Positions 1 to 9,685 of a DNA stretch of 20,006 nucleotides are shown one piece after another; the stretch's first letter is position 1, and each line of letters begins with the position of its first letter. Position numbers and translations under genes: made by a program. The notes under the pieces are model-generated. The model was not told the origin of the DNA. It saw only the letters and a program-made list of their open reading frames with translations, and did not search any database. The stretch spans positions 222,696-242,701 of the forward strand of contig FN648151.1 of assembly GCA_000310025.1 (NCBI GenBank). The letters are read 5' to 3'. This DNA is from Ectocarpus siliculosus (taxonomy: Eukaryota; Sar; Phaeophyceae; Ectocarpales; Ectocarpaceae).

Positions 1-789
1 GGGTGGGGAGGGGGGGGGCGTGGTTACCACGACTCGGCACACGTATGGGACGGTTTTTTACGTTAGTCTGGTTGGGTCCGGGGTCTGGTCGTCAGTTTTT
101 TTCCCCGTCTGTTTTATCGATGATGGGGACCCTTTGACCTTTTTTCGTTGTTCGTTTTACTACAAGCTTGTGGTTCAAGGGAGACCACACACTCTGCAAG
201 GAGATGTCCATTGGGATGGTGCGTTTAGGCTTGCTTGTCCCCTTCAATGTTTTGCCTCCACTCCTTCTGTTTTCGAGTGCCGTATATGCATACGAGGCGG
301 TTTGCTCCACAAGCAAGCGAAGAAACCCTTAAGCATTCGATTTTTCGCACCGACCGGTGGCCGTTGGGTGTATTTATTTTTGGTTTTATTTTAGACTCTA
401 GTAAGCAAGCTTGTGTTCGTAGCTCGGCTTCGTTGCTCGGCTTCTTTTTCTTACGCACGAGGGTGTGGGTGCTAGTATTTCCCTCTTCGTGTGGTTTGCA
501 TTGCCTGGGCCGTCTTCTTCCGTGTGTTCTCTTCTTTCCTTCCGTTGCAGCGGTACGCACGACGTTCGTTCTTTTTTTAGCACGGGCGAGTGGTTCCGAG
601 GCAAAACCCATGTGGCATGGAGATCGCAAGGTACCATTACCTGGTCCCACCCATCGGGCAACGGCTTCTCTCGACACGAATTTCCAGAAAGTGCCGGCGG
701 GGCCCCAAAATTTTTTGTTTTTCGAAGAATTCACCGTGTTCGTAGGCGAGAGAGGCAGGCGTGTTTGATTGCAAATGAGCTGGGTTAAT
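1..789. other. No supported gene; pyrimidine-rich plus strand
   Basis: Open frames of about 170 codons exist on both strands over roughly 225-768 (minus 225-734, plus 235-768). Neither has a recognisable domain, and the plus frame is dominated by Phe/Leu/Ser/Arg from T/C-rich DNA, as expected of untranslated or intergenic sequence. The 15-nt string TGCTCCACAAGCAAG near 304-318 recurs at 12938-12952 in the left arm of a MITE-like element, so a fragment of that family may be present. The sequence could also be a long 3' UTR of a gene to the left; nothing here decides this. Confidence 0.4.
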
Positions 790-2151
790 TTATGTATATT
801 TGAAAAAAAGAAATGATGTCACGGCTCGAATAAATGCGAGCTCGAGAGGTCGGGGGGGGGGCGGGGGGGGTAACTGGCAGGTGGAATGAAGTACATATGG
901 CGAAACACTGCGCAATGGCGATAGTGACAGAAATTTACGTCGGTAGGAGTAGGAGATCGGGGTGGAAGGGGGGACGGGAGTACTGTCCATGGGGTCTTTT
1001 TAGCAGTATTGCATCCATCCATTTGTACCTGAGGCGCACAGAGCGATATCAGTAGTAGTAGTTGATTAAGAAGGGATCAATCAACAATGGCAAGGTGGGT
1101 ACACGGAACCCCATGTAGGCAATGAATGTACACTAACCCTTGCGGCAGGTAGTACTCCGAGGAGAAGATTTTTCGTGTGAGAGGTGAACATCGGTTCGTT
1201 GGCCGTTGTTGTTGTTCAATCTGGGAAAGCAAGCAGTGTTGGTACAACCAATCAGTGTCGTCAGGCAAACTGCAGACAAGATGTCACGAGTCAGGCGGGC
1301 GGTTGAGCCGCCTAATAGAGTAGTTAGGTTGTCGTGCATGAAGAGAGTTTTTCGCGGCCGGCCTCGGCGGGCTCTTCTCATTCAAAAACTGTCTAGACTA
1401 GGCTATAGTGTTTGTTATCGCGAGGGAGCGAGTCTCCCCACACCTCGGGACGACAAGTCTTTTTGCTAGTTTTTGTTTTGTTTACGCTCGGCGCAAAAGG
1501 TTTTGCGAGCCTTGCGTGGGGGTGTGGTGGTGTGATGTGGCGAGCGGCCGTGGATGCATGTAAGGGTGATGGGAGGGTCTGTTCTAGTTCGGGCGCCGTT
1601 TAGCTCATTGCTGGAGTGGGAGTGCAGCAGTACTATTACGCTGTATAGGTCAGAGAGAGAGACGGGTTGTTGTGTTGTACCAGCAGCCGTCAAAGTTTTA
1701 AATTTCCCGAACCCACCCATCCATCTGCCCATGCGTTGCCCCACCCGTCCCACATCCTCTCACCCGACGTGGGTCAACACAAAGGAAAAAGCTGGAACCT
1801 CGGGGGGCTATTGTGCATTTGTATGTAACAGCACCAAGCACATCTCGCAAAAGCCGCCGCCCCATTCATGGTCCTGTACTATGCTATCTATCGTTATTAC
1901 TGTTGAGGCTTTTTTTACGACGTGCAATGAGCCACGCTGGCTCGTTCGGCCTCATGGGAAGGGGTACAACATCGCCGTGTTTCGGGACGCTCAATAACTA
2001 CACTTGGGGGGGGGGGCAGTAGCCACGGTTGCATCCCGCGATCTCACGGAGCTGGTCACCATGTCTTGTCCCTCTGTCATAGGTAAACCGGCTGTCCCGC
2101 ATTAGATGCAAGCCCGTGATCGGTTTGCGGTGAAATGAATGCCAAAGCTGT
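790..2151. other. No supported gene; G-runs and low-complexity DNA
   Basis: Several short open frames (for example plus 1206-1469, plus 1554-1997 and minus 1466-1753) overlap one another on both strands without a recognisable motif or convincing splice context. G-homopolymer tracts occur near 850-870 and 2007-2018. A GC-rich imperfect hairpin lies near 1340-1381 (GAAGAGAG ... CTCTTC around a CGGCCGGCC core). I see no coding signal I would defend. Confidence 0.4.
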
Positions 2152-2697
2152 GTGCAGCGCCGATTGAACACCCATTCATTAAATTTTTGTTTTTACTCAA
2201 AAGTTAAGACAAATAATTCTCTTCGCTGGGGTCATTCTATCTACGAAAACTACATCGACACCCACGGCAATAATAGCGCAATCAACGGCCGTCCCTCAGC
2301 CGTTCGCGACAACGTGCATCCGGAACGGAATTTAATCGTTCCGTTTCGTCAACCGGTTCTTCATCCAACCCTCTCGGAAAACACCAATCTGGTTCCCTAC
2401 AGCCCGCTATCCACACCGTGCGCCTTCCACCAACGAAATCAATTGTTGTAGATGGTCAAGACACCTGCCCACCACCTCTACATAGTCACGTGTATCTCGG
2501 TCTGCTTCTCGCCTTCTTTTGTTCGAAGCCGCATATCTAAGAGTGGAACTTCAAAACTTGGCGGCCTTAGGTGTGGTAGTAGCATTCACACCACTTGCGC
2601 CCAGCTGCTGACTACCAAGCAGGCAGCGTGGGTCTTCAATACGGCAGGGCAGCCGAAATCTTTTGGCAACGATTTAATAATCAACCGCTGTTCTTGA
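2152..2697 (+). pseudogene. Long open frame with one in-frame TAG; unknown
   Basis: One frame stays open over about 180 codons except for a single TAG at 2449-2451, directly followed by ATG at 2452. The translation is not low-complexity but matches no family I recognise, and I saw no domain motif, transmembrane pattern or clear splice junction. It could be a decayed transposon ORF, two exon fragments, or chance. I rate chance or a degraded mobile element as most likely. Confidence 0.15.
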
Positions 2698-3194
2698 CTT
2701 ACCTTGAATAGGGCCGGTCGCCCACGTTCCGGCGGGTGAGGCGGCCTGGTACATACCCGCCCTACAGAGGGTCCGCAAGGTGTGCCGGTTCTGCGTCCGG
2801 CCGTGCGCTTTTACTTAGGACTCTCGGCAAAAAAAAAAAAATGTCGAAAGTCTTTTCATTTGCCGTGAAGTTCTTCAAAAGCATAGCTGTGGCCCCCCAG
2901 CTATATATCCCCCCTGCTTGCTTGGCCGCTGTATCGTCCCCGTCTTTCTAAAACAACAGAACACTAAATATACGAAGACACACCTTTCATCTTCAAGAGA
3001 GAGAGAGAGAGAGAGAGAAAACACCAGAAAAAACGGAAGAAAAAAAGCACTACACCAAGAAACGGAGACAACGCACGAACAGCTTGGTCACCACCCTAAC
3101 TCAGCCCCCAACACCACCAACACAAAATCGCTACAACCTTAGACCCCGTGTCTTTCGCCGCCTCCACCCCACCCCCCCCCCCCTCTTCCCGTAT
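2698..3194. other. Gene-less stretch downstream of the fibrillin stop codon
   Basis: On the minus strand this lies immediately 3' of the fibrillin stop (TGA at 3197-3195), so part of it is probably the 3' UTR. It contains an A12 run near 2830 and a GA microsatellite at 2997-3018. I found no AATAAA on the minus strand close to the stop, so the cleavage site cannot be placed. Confidence 0.4.
2997..3018. repeat. (GA)11 microsatellite
   Basis: Eleven uninterrupted GA dinucleotides. On the minus strand this is a (TC)n tract about 180 nt downstream of the fibrillin stop codon, so it may be transcribed within the 3' UTR. Confidence 0.9.
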
Positions 3195-3386
3195 TCACGC
3201 CTCGCGCTGGAACACCCGTAGCTCTCCGAAACGCCCGCGGCTGACGCGGACATCTTGGTCGAGGTACGTGGTGTCGAACCGACCAGCCGCCGCCTTGGCC
3301 AGGGGCTGCAGCGCTGGGAGGGCGAGCGACCGCTTAGCTGCGTCCTCCGCGTTCATGAGCTTGAGCTCCTTCTGCACCAGCTCGAT
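3195..3386 (-). CDS. Fibrillin exon C (C-terminal exon)
   Basis: It begins after a strong acceptor (TTTGCGTCTCGGGCAG, minus strand, ending at 3387) and reads IELVQKEL... to a TGA at 3197-3195: 63 codons plus stop, phase 0 entry. It includes GRFDTTYLDQDVRVSRGRFG, the most characteristic C-terminal motif of PAP/fibrillins. A GT-AG intron of about 687 bp separates it from the candidate exon B. Confidence 0.85.
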   Translation of the reverse strand: MELVQKELKLMNAEDAAKRSLALPALQPLAKAAAGRFDTTYLDQDVRVSRGRFGELRVFQREA

Positions 3387-5055
3387 CTGCCCGAGACGCA
3401 AAGAAGAGACAAAGAAGGGCACACAGCAGGGGAATGCCGACATGAGTCTTCACGGCAATTTTAAGCGTTGGGTCCCTGCAGGAGCTGTAACCGTGCTTGT
3501 ACCACAGACGTGGAATGTCAGTTTTAGACAACGCAAAGAGAGAATGGGGGGAAGAATCACGCGCGTGGCCGATTTTTTGTTTCTTCTTGCAGCTGCTCGA
3601 AATCCGGTGGGCACGGTCACGTGTCTCTCTAGCCTAGAACCACAAAGCGGGTAGTCGAAAACTTGCTGCGCGAAGACACTCGTGAGAGGGCGGCCGAACT
3701 ACGAAGCAAATTTTCGACACTTGTGTCCGAGAAAACGGTGAGCATACAAATACCCACTTTTGTCTATTTCCAAAATATTATGCCCATTGCCAGTACATTG
3801 CTCGAGATTTTCGAGTTGCGAGCGCCGTATGCCTGTGGACGAAGGCTAAGGCTTGGCTTTGCACCTACAGGTACCTACAGCAGCTACCGAGGTTTGGCGC
3901 GCTGCGCAGAACGACGCCGCCTCTGTTCGAGCACATTGCGCCATGTCCTGCACCCACGAGTGTGCTTCCGGCAAGGATAGGCTCGTCGTAACATAAGCCC
4001 TAGTGTAATCAAACGCTTTACCACGGCCCAAAACCAGCGCTGCTACCAACACTGGTCCATGGTTACCTTCTACTTTGGTTCTCGCGGCCACCTAGAGGTG
4101 CGTATCAGTCCCCTTCCCAAACAAACCGAGCAGTGAAACATGCACAAAACGTCTCGCGCGACATCTGTTGCATAGCCATATTGAATGCATACACAAGATA
4201 CACAAGATAATACCCCCCCGGTCATAACATTGTTGGTTTCAAGAAAACAAAATCGCCGGGGGTGTGATACCTTCGGTGACCCTATGTATATGTACGTGCT
4301 ACATAGGCTCATGTTGAGCCGCAAACATATGACCGCCGGATGTGGTACTCTGTGGCAGGGGGGGGGTATCTTATGTGGGGGTGTTCTCTTGCGTGGAATG
4401 ATTAATACATCAACACGGCATGCAGCCTGTTGTGTACACAACACACTTCAACGACAGTCTATTTTCACCTGCGCCGGCTTGGACTGCGAGGACACCTCGA
4501 AGTTATGTTGTATGTTAAAGTTCACCGGAAACGTGACCCGGTCCTCCACGGTCCTCGCGATCTCCGCCGCGCGCTCCCCCAGCCTGCCCCACGTCTCCGA
4601 GAACAGCGGCGGGGACATGGTCGCGTATACCACGTTGCTCACCAGCCCGGCGGCCGAGTCCACCACCTGGTACACGTCCCGCAGCTCCACGGGGGACAGC
4701 CTGCCGAGACCGACCAGGTTGTTCGTGAACACCAGCCTCCACCGGCCGTCCAGCTTACCCAGGTCCCTGGGGAACTGCACCTCCGTGCCCTGCCCCGAGG
4801 ACGTCTCGAGCTCCACTACCAGCTCCTCGATCGCGCTCTTGTCCGCCTCCGAGTAGGGGATGTAGCCTTCGCCGACTCCCGAGAGGACGGTCTGCAGCAG
4901 CTCGTTGGCGAGACTGAACCCCCCGCTGGCGGGGGGCGTAGAGGAGGAGGCGTCGGGGGAGACGTCGGAAGGGAAGGCGTCGACCGCATCTGCTGGTGAC
5001 GAGGAGGATGATCTTAGGGGAGACGCGCTGCTGGGCCTGTGGTGAGCGTGTGACG
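3195..5055 (-). CDS. PAP/fibrillin family plastid lipid-associated protein (split gene, 5' end missing)
   Basis: This gene model joins three minus-strand segments into about 265 codons of a PAP/fibrillin protein. In this family the proteins coat plastoglobules and thylakoid-associated lipid bodies and bind lipophilic molecules such as carotenoids or quinones. Visible signatures, in order, are the helical entry ELLQTVLSGVGEG, then ADKSAIEELVVELE, the core strand LDGRWRLVFTN (about 4753-4721), DVYQVVDSAAG, FNIQHNFEV, and in the last exon FDTTYLDQDVRVSRG followed by GELRVFQRE. The order and spacing match the family. The exon upstream of about 5055 is Ser/Pro-rich (RPSSASPLRSSSSS), compatible with a plastid transit region, but I could not find the exon with a signal peptide and start ATG. 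The open frame nominally begins at a GTG (5200) inside a dispersed repeat, so that is not the start. Family call strong; exact exon borders less sure. Confidence 0.85.
4074..4091 (-). CDS. Fibrillin exon B, candidate 18-nt micro-exon
   Basis: On the minus strand CACCTCTAG precedes GTGGCCGCGAGAACCAAA, encoding VAARTK, then donor GTAGAA. This keeps phase 0 on both sides and links ...SKPAQ to IELVQ.... A better-looking donor (AAG then GTAACC, exon end 4067) would make a 25-nt exon ending in phase 1. That phase does not fit the next exon, which enters in phase 0. The segment could also be skipped or replaced by an exon I did not see. Confidence 0.4.
4470..5055 (-). CDS. Fibrillin exon A (main PAP-domain exon; true end 4469)
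   Basis: This exon carries most of the PAP domain. Its 3' border is clear: the coding sequence ends ...SKPAQ at 4469, followed by donor GTGAAA (minus strand), phase 0. Its 5' border is uncertain. The best acceptor is CGCTTCCAG ending at 5056 (exon from 5055, entering at codon position 2); CTCACCACAG ending at 5037 is an alternative. The acceptor is preceded by a run of C and T that belongs to the end of a dispersed repeat (5086-5210), so the frame further upstream is not coding. The plus strand here also has long open frames (4185-4856, 4430-4999), which are antisense shadows of a GC-rich exon. Confidence 0.8.
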
Positions 5056-5085
5056 CTGGAAGCGAACGTGACACCAGGAGGGGGA

Positions 5086-5210
5086 GGGGGGGGGTGTACT
5101 CATGTAAGCGCATGCCGCAGTCGTTAGACGATTGACCTCGCATCCCTGCAATTCCGGGACGGAGCGATATGCCTTTCGGGTTTTCGCCGGCCCAGGCCAC
5201 GTCTCACAAG
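5086..5210 (-). repeat. Dispersed repeat copy 1, adjacent to fibrillin exon A
   Basis: Read on the minus strand, this aligns by eye with plus-strand 18503-18617. Both have a GTGAGA start, CTCCGTCCCGG, an identical 17-mer AGGGATGCGAGGTCAAT (5131-5147 here; 18556-18572 there), CGGCATGC, and end with ATGAGTACACC plus a C run. The C-rich tail points at the fibrillin acceptor and forms its upstream pyrimidine tract. Family unknown; it could be a SINE tail or a MITE fragment. Confidence 0.7.
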
Positions 5211-5784
5211 CATGAACCAGAAGCTGGTCAACGCCTGCTGTGTGTGACCAGAAATACATCTTTCACGGCAGTAGCGGACGCTTTTTCGCATGAGCTGGAA
5301 ACGTCAACAGGGTTAACTGGGATTGCAGCACCACAGCACCACCCTCTCGCACAATCTCCTCCCATCCCCCATCCTGGAAAGCGAGCAGATAAGACTCCGC
5401 CGCCCCTCTACCGCCGTGTACCCTTCCGTGTCTTGTTCCAAACTATTTGTAGAAAGTTAACATCCTCACAGAAGACTAGACTACCCGTTCGAGATATGGG
5501 TTCATTGTATACTGAGTAAACTATTTTCTCTTTGCGTGACTTATATATAGCAGTATCTGTGTGACCCTGGATGGTTGTATTTGTACGAAAAAATACACTG
5601 AAAAGTGTAGTACCTACACTGAAAGTCCCCGTCTCACCACGAAAAATGGGAGGACTGTCGCCAAAATAAACAGGACGAAAACACACACAAACACGCTCAT
5701 CGTTGCTATCGCAAACCACTTGGCGTACTAAGCTTTTTGCCGGGGGAATTTTGACGACGAAAGAGCCTTGGTTCGCTTGAAAGC

Positions 5785-6322
5785 TTTCCACACTAACAGG
5801 ATTCGGAGATGGTTTATCTTCGAGCTGTTTATCTCGTTTTCTGTCGGTGCGAACTCGCGATGCGTTCAAACGTCATGGGCAACTGAGCGACCAACTTCCA
5901 CCACGGCCAATCGGTTGGGATCTCTGCGACAACGATAGTAATGAGGGTAATTCTGTTGGGAGTGATGGAGACGAAGGAAATGGAAAGGGGAGACAGGAGG
6001 ACGAAGACTACGATGGAGAGGAAAACATGGGGGAGTGGAAGAGAGCAAAGGGGTTGACCCAGGTGACCTTCCCCACAACATAAAGACGCAGGACTAGGGA
6101 AGAACTGCGAAAAGATTGCTGTGAAAAGGATGATGAACATGATGGTAGCGATAGCAAGGAAGAAAATGGTGAAAGCACTCCAACACGAACTCGAGTGCAA
6201 GGTAACAGCCTTGGTAGACGCGTGCAGTTTTCTTCTGTTGCTACCGCTTCTGTCTTTGATCCGGCGGATAGATTAGCCTCCCCCATGCTGCCCCCTCACG
6301 GGGTCCCAGTTCATGGCAGATA
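5785..6322 (+). pseudogene. Acidic open frame interrupted by one TAA
   Basis: A single plus frame is open from about 5785 to 6322 apart from a TAA at 6081-6083. Upstream of the stop it is rich in Asp, Glu, Gly and Asn (for example GRQEDEDYDGEENMGEW). Downstream, in the same frame, it stays acidic (EKDDEHDGSDSKEENGE) and then reads RRVQFSSVATASVFDPADR before a TAG. Similar character on both sides suggests one former coding region, possibly transposon-derived. No domain recognised. Retention of a very short intron is unlikely because the only nearby GT...AG pair is 29 nt and breaks the frame. Confidence 0.25.
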
Positions 6323-6348
6323 GAAGTGTTTTGTATTTTCAACCGCAC

Positions 6349-6615
6349 TTAGACTGACGTCTTTTCATTGGTCAGCCGGTTAGCGCGGTCGATGCTAATA
6401 ATAAAGACACAAACACACTGCTGTAGTGCACACCTCGCGTATCGCCCTGTATTCTCCCCGTCCCCTTTTCCCAGAACACAGGGTCTTTCGATATGAGGCA
6501 GACCCCGTGGGAGCCAACCAGGGATCATGAGCACAGCACACACCTCGATAGCGAAAGCAGTAGTCTCTTCTTCCAGCACAACACCCCCATTGTAGATAGG
6601 AGTTGATATGGCCAT
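6349..6615 (-). CDS. Small ORF, 88 codons, unknown; possible exon fragment
   Basis: It begins with ATG at 6613-6615 and reads MAISTPIYNGGVVLEEETTA..., a composition more protein-like than its surroundings. After AFAIE there is GTGTGT, a possible donor, so only the first 24 codons might be an exon. The last part reads SIDRANRLTNEKTSV before a stop. No family recognised. Chance ORF or transposon remnant are both possible. Confidence 0.2.
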   Translation of the reverse strand: MAISTPIYNGGVVLEEETTAFAIEVCAVLMIPGWLPRGLPHIERPCVLGKGDGENTGRYARCALQQCVCVFIISIDRANRLTNEKTSV

Positions 6616-7839
6616 ACGTAAAACCTACTTCTATAGTCTACACCTTTCTCAAAGCAGTTACGTTGCCTATTGCCTGCAATCCCAATGCGTCGTCTGGACA
6701 AAATGAAATCCAGCCTATATCATGTGAGCGTGGCTGCAGGGAACCTCTCGCCTCAGGCAGACCTCTGTAAGCTAATGATGTCTACTACCCCGACTCAGAA
6801 AATCTGTCGCGATAGCTGTCGATGAAGGGTGCAAGCTACAGCGGTACGTCTAATTACGCTGGTTCACACGTTCGTTCTATCGTTCACACGCTGGTTCAAC
6901 TGGTGGGTGTCCGCCTGATGGGCTGTTCATGCTATTCACGTATCTCTTCGATCCTCATCACACTTGACGCTGTGCGGCATGACAAACCGTTTTCACGAGA
7001 GAGGACGATGTGTGGGTGCGCGCGTGTGCAGTATCAAGGAACCATACCCCAGCCCAGCAAACCGCTGTGCCTTCCAACTGCTCTTGCGCCTACAGCGTGC
7101 TCAGGGATTTTGAGGGTCACCCCGAGCAAACAGCAGTAGCGGAATTTGCGATGCTGCGATGCTCCGGTTCAGCTGCTGCTCATACTAAATATGCTCTCAC
7201 CTCGAACACCATCCCGGCAGCTCACTAGAGCAGGCACGAAAGCGCCACACGTGTTGACAGTTGCTGCAAGCGCAGCGAGGCAAGCTTGCAACTTCATTCC
7301 TTGTGCAGTGAGGGTTGTATATCTGTTTTGTGGGGTGAGGAACGCAGACGATTGGGAGCAAGGCAAAGGAGCACAGCAGGCAGCAAGCAGCAAGCTGGGA
7401 GGGGCCCGAAAACAGTACAACAAGCGCTGGATTGTGGATGGGGTATACTGCTGTAGCATGATGACGCCAATTTGTGAACCCCCGGCTTGCCCTCTTTGCC
7501 CTCTTGTCCTTGTGCCCTTTGCCTTGATACCCCAAGGCCAGCTCGCCTCTCTGCCCTGCTCTCTCACCCTCACCCTCTCGCTATTACCTCTTTGATGAGG
7601 GAAGGAGGAACTCCAACCAATTCAGGTATGGCATATGTTGGAAACAGCGAGTCACGTAGACTTCAGAGTAGAGCGGATGTGTAAACAAGTTCTCATTCGC
7701 GCATGTATGATACTCAGAAACCGAATTGACGCGACAGCAGTAGTGCTGGACACAGGTGAAGAAAATGTGGGTGCCACAATCCGGTGTGACAACAGCATCG
7801 ACGCATGACGGTACTCACGGTCCATCTGGGTCTTAATTA

Positions 7840-8182
7840 AGGAATAATAAAAACACACACAGTAACTTGTACAGGAGTCGGTAGCACGGTGAACGAACAA
7901 CTGGCTTCGGGGAAATCCAAATTCCGCCGCGTTTTGGTCTCAGGTGGAATTAAGGAATTAAGGAATAATAAAAACACACACAGAAAGACTACCCATTCGA
8001 GATATACCCACAGTCGAACGGGATGTGGTGGAGTCTTTTCAGTGAGTGGAGGGAAAACGGCTGGGTACTAAGGAATAATAAAAACACACACAGAAGACTA
8101 CAATACCCATTCGAGATATACCCGCAGTCGAACGGCATGTGGTGGAGTCTTTTCAGTGAGTGAAGGGAAACCGGCTGGGTAC
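7840..8182 (+). repeat. Tandem repeat, about 110-121 bp units
   Basis: The string AGGAATAATAAAAACACACACAG starts at 7840, 7961 and 8071. The second and third copies continue with near-identical sequence: GACTA, CCCATTCGAGATATACCC, CAGTCGAACGG, ATGTGGTGGAGTCTTTTCAGTGAGTG and GGCTGGGTACT. The first copy is only the A-rich start. A related short string occurs at 5469-5498. No coding function is evident; minus-strand frames through it simply repeat the same peptide. Confidence 0.85.
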
Positions 8183-8277
8183 TGGACTTATTTCCGAGTC
8201 TTTTAAAGTCTATACACTGATGATTTATACCAGTGATGCCAGCTGGTGCTAAGTACAAAAACATCTGTATAGGTAAC

Positions 8278-8373
8278 TTACATTTTACAATACATCCCCT
8301 CTAGTTCTCTACTGGGTCAACGACAAAATATCGGGGAGAAACCCTCCGTTGTGTCGTGTATTGTAAAATGTAA
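8278..8373. repeat. Foldback element with 17-bp perfect inverted repeats
   Basis: TTACATTTTACAATACA at 8278-8294 is the exact reverse complement of 8357-8373, with 62 bp between the arms. The whole unit is 96 bp, the size of a small foldback or MITE remnant. No clear target-site duplication is visible. It could also act as an RNA hairpin if transcribed. Confidence 0.75.
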
Positions 8374-8379
8374 CCTTCA

Positions 8380-9240
8380 CAGGGGACACGGCGCAGTGTC
8401 TATTGACAGCTTGCTGGTTTATTAGACATATTAGGAATAATATTGTAAAAATCATGGAAGGTGGACGAAGTCCACAGCAGTACATCACCAGCCCTACATC
8501 ACTCGTTTTTCAAATCTACAGATTTTTGAATTTCACGGACAGCAGGTGTTTCCCGCCGTTTTTTTGAATTTACAAATCGTTTTTGATCCTTTGGGGTAAC
8601 GTATCAGGGATGTTTATACAGCAGTAGATGAGAATGGTATACCTGGTGCATGGTAGGTAGGGCATACCATTCAGGTTGTATCATGTTAGCTTGTTTCTTG
8701 TTATGTTGGGTGTTGGTAAACACCATCAGTAGAGCATGGAAAGTTTCCAAATGATATACATCCAATGTGGTGGTTGTTGTCAACTTCCCTGGTGTTTCTC
8801 AAAGCGGTTTGTCGAGATATCTTGTCGCAACCATGTCGTAATCACGTCGTAGAGCATCCGTCATGAAGGTCAGCAGCAGCAGCGAGTAGCAGTTGGTCTC
8901 TCCGTGTGGAGCAGTGGTGTGGACATGTTACGGAGTGGCGAAGGATACAACACGTAGAAATTACCCACCTGGATGTACAGCGATCAGCAGCGAAGACGAT
9001 GTGTGTCAGCCACGAGGTCAATATGGGAGAGCACCTTAGCACGAAACCCGATACAGCCTTCCCGCCTTGCCTCAAGTCCTATCGGAGGGGCTATATATGT
9101 GGTACCACGGCAGGGATCCGAATGCCGGCTGCTCCGAACACAATGGGAGGCTTGCGGTAGGGATCAAACTGGGAATGTGCGAAAGGGGCTTCCCGACCAT
9201 GGGCTCAACTGTAGATTTGGAGGCCGTCGAGGTGTTGTAT
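8380..9240. other. No supported gene
   Basis: Only short unrelated open frames are present. A small perfect hairpin (GTGGAC GAA GTCCAC) lies at 8461-8475, and an A/T-rich imperfect inverted segment near 8515-8585. Nothing else recognised. Confidence 0.4.
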
Positions 9241-9246
9241 TTTCAC

Positions 9247-9338
9247 CTGGTCATGTGACGTCATTGGGTCTAAGTTTTAGAAGAAACTTCACTGGGTCAT
9301 ATGACGTCATTTGGGATCCGAGATTAGAAGAATTTGGT
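9247..9338. repeat. Two 46-bp units, each with a TGACGTCA palindrome
   Basis: CTGGTCATGTGACGTCATTGGG and CTGGGTCATATGACGTCATTTGGG start 46 bp apart, each followed by a related AG..TTAGAAGAA segment. The palindrome TGACGTCA is at 9256-9263 and 9302-9309. This octamer is the classical CRE/bZIP binding site, but no gene start is nearby, so function is unproven. Confidence 0.6.
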
Positions 9339-9420
9339 TACAGCAATGATATTTTGCAAGGGACACGGGTCACTGTGTTCCCCCTTGCTAATGGAAAATT
9401 AGGCAACTCGTTGCCGTTCT

Positions 9421-9477
9421 TATCCATCATTCATTGTTCTATTGTCAAGTGTTATCCATTACTCTATTGTCGAGTGT
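9421..9477. repeat. Short direct repeat (CTATTGTC-A/G-AGTGT)
   Basis: TATCCATCATTC...TCTATTGTCAAGTGT is followed directly by TATCCATTACTCTATTGTCGAGTGT. This is a small local duplication with an internal length change. No function inferred. Confidence 0.6.
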
Positions 9478-9685
9478 CCCAGTTGTGATGTTTAAAGTTT
9501 TATTTCCTCGGGATGTCCTACAAGAATTCATCCACACTGCGCGTCCTTTCTTGCAAGGAGTACCTAATAAAACTGTGAGCTCCATTCAACTGTCCTCATG
9601 TCTCTAATAGCACATTCAAATCAATCATCACATCCTAATTGATACCACAGTGGAATGATGCTGATCATGTACTTAGGTTTGAAAA

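Larger units (their letters stand above)
5260..7830. other. Gene-poor stretch with weak ORFs only
   Basis: No gene is convincing here. The content is an acidic interrupted plus-strand frame (5785-6322) and a minus-strand 88-codon frame (6349-6615), both listed separately. There is also a pyrimidine-rich tract near 7480-7590 made of CCCTCTTTG/CCCTTTG-like units. A short match to the 8-kb tandem repeat lies at 5469-5498 (AGAAGACTA...TTCGAGATAT). Confidence 0.4.

Noticed and set aside
2736-3980. Similar peptides GTYPPYRGSARCAG and GTYSSYRGLARCAE at about 2750 and 3870
   Set aside because: The nucleotide match is short and patchy and neither frame has other support; probably coincidence or a very old repeat fragment.
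4185-4999. Two long plus-strand ORFs (223 and 189 codons)
   Set aside because: Antisense shadows of the GC-rich fibrillin exon; the minus frame has clear PAP/fibrillin motifs.
7840-8182. CRISPR-like array
   Set aside because: Units are over 100 bp and repeat in full with no unique spacers; only two complete copies; eukaryotic context.
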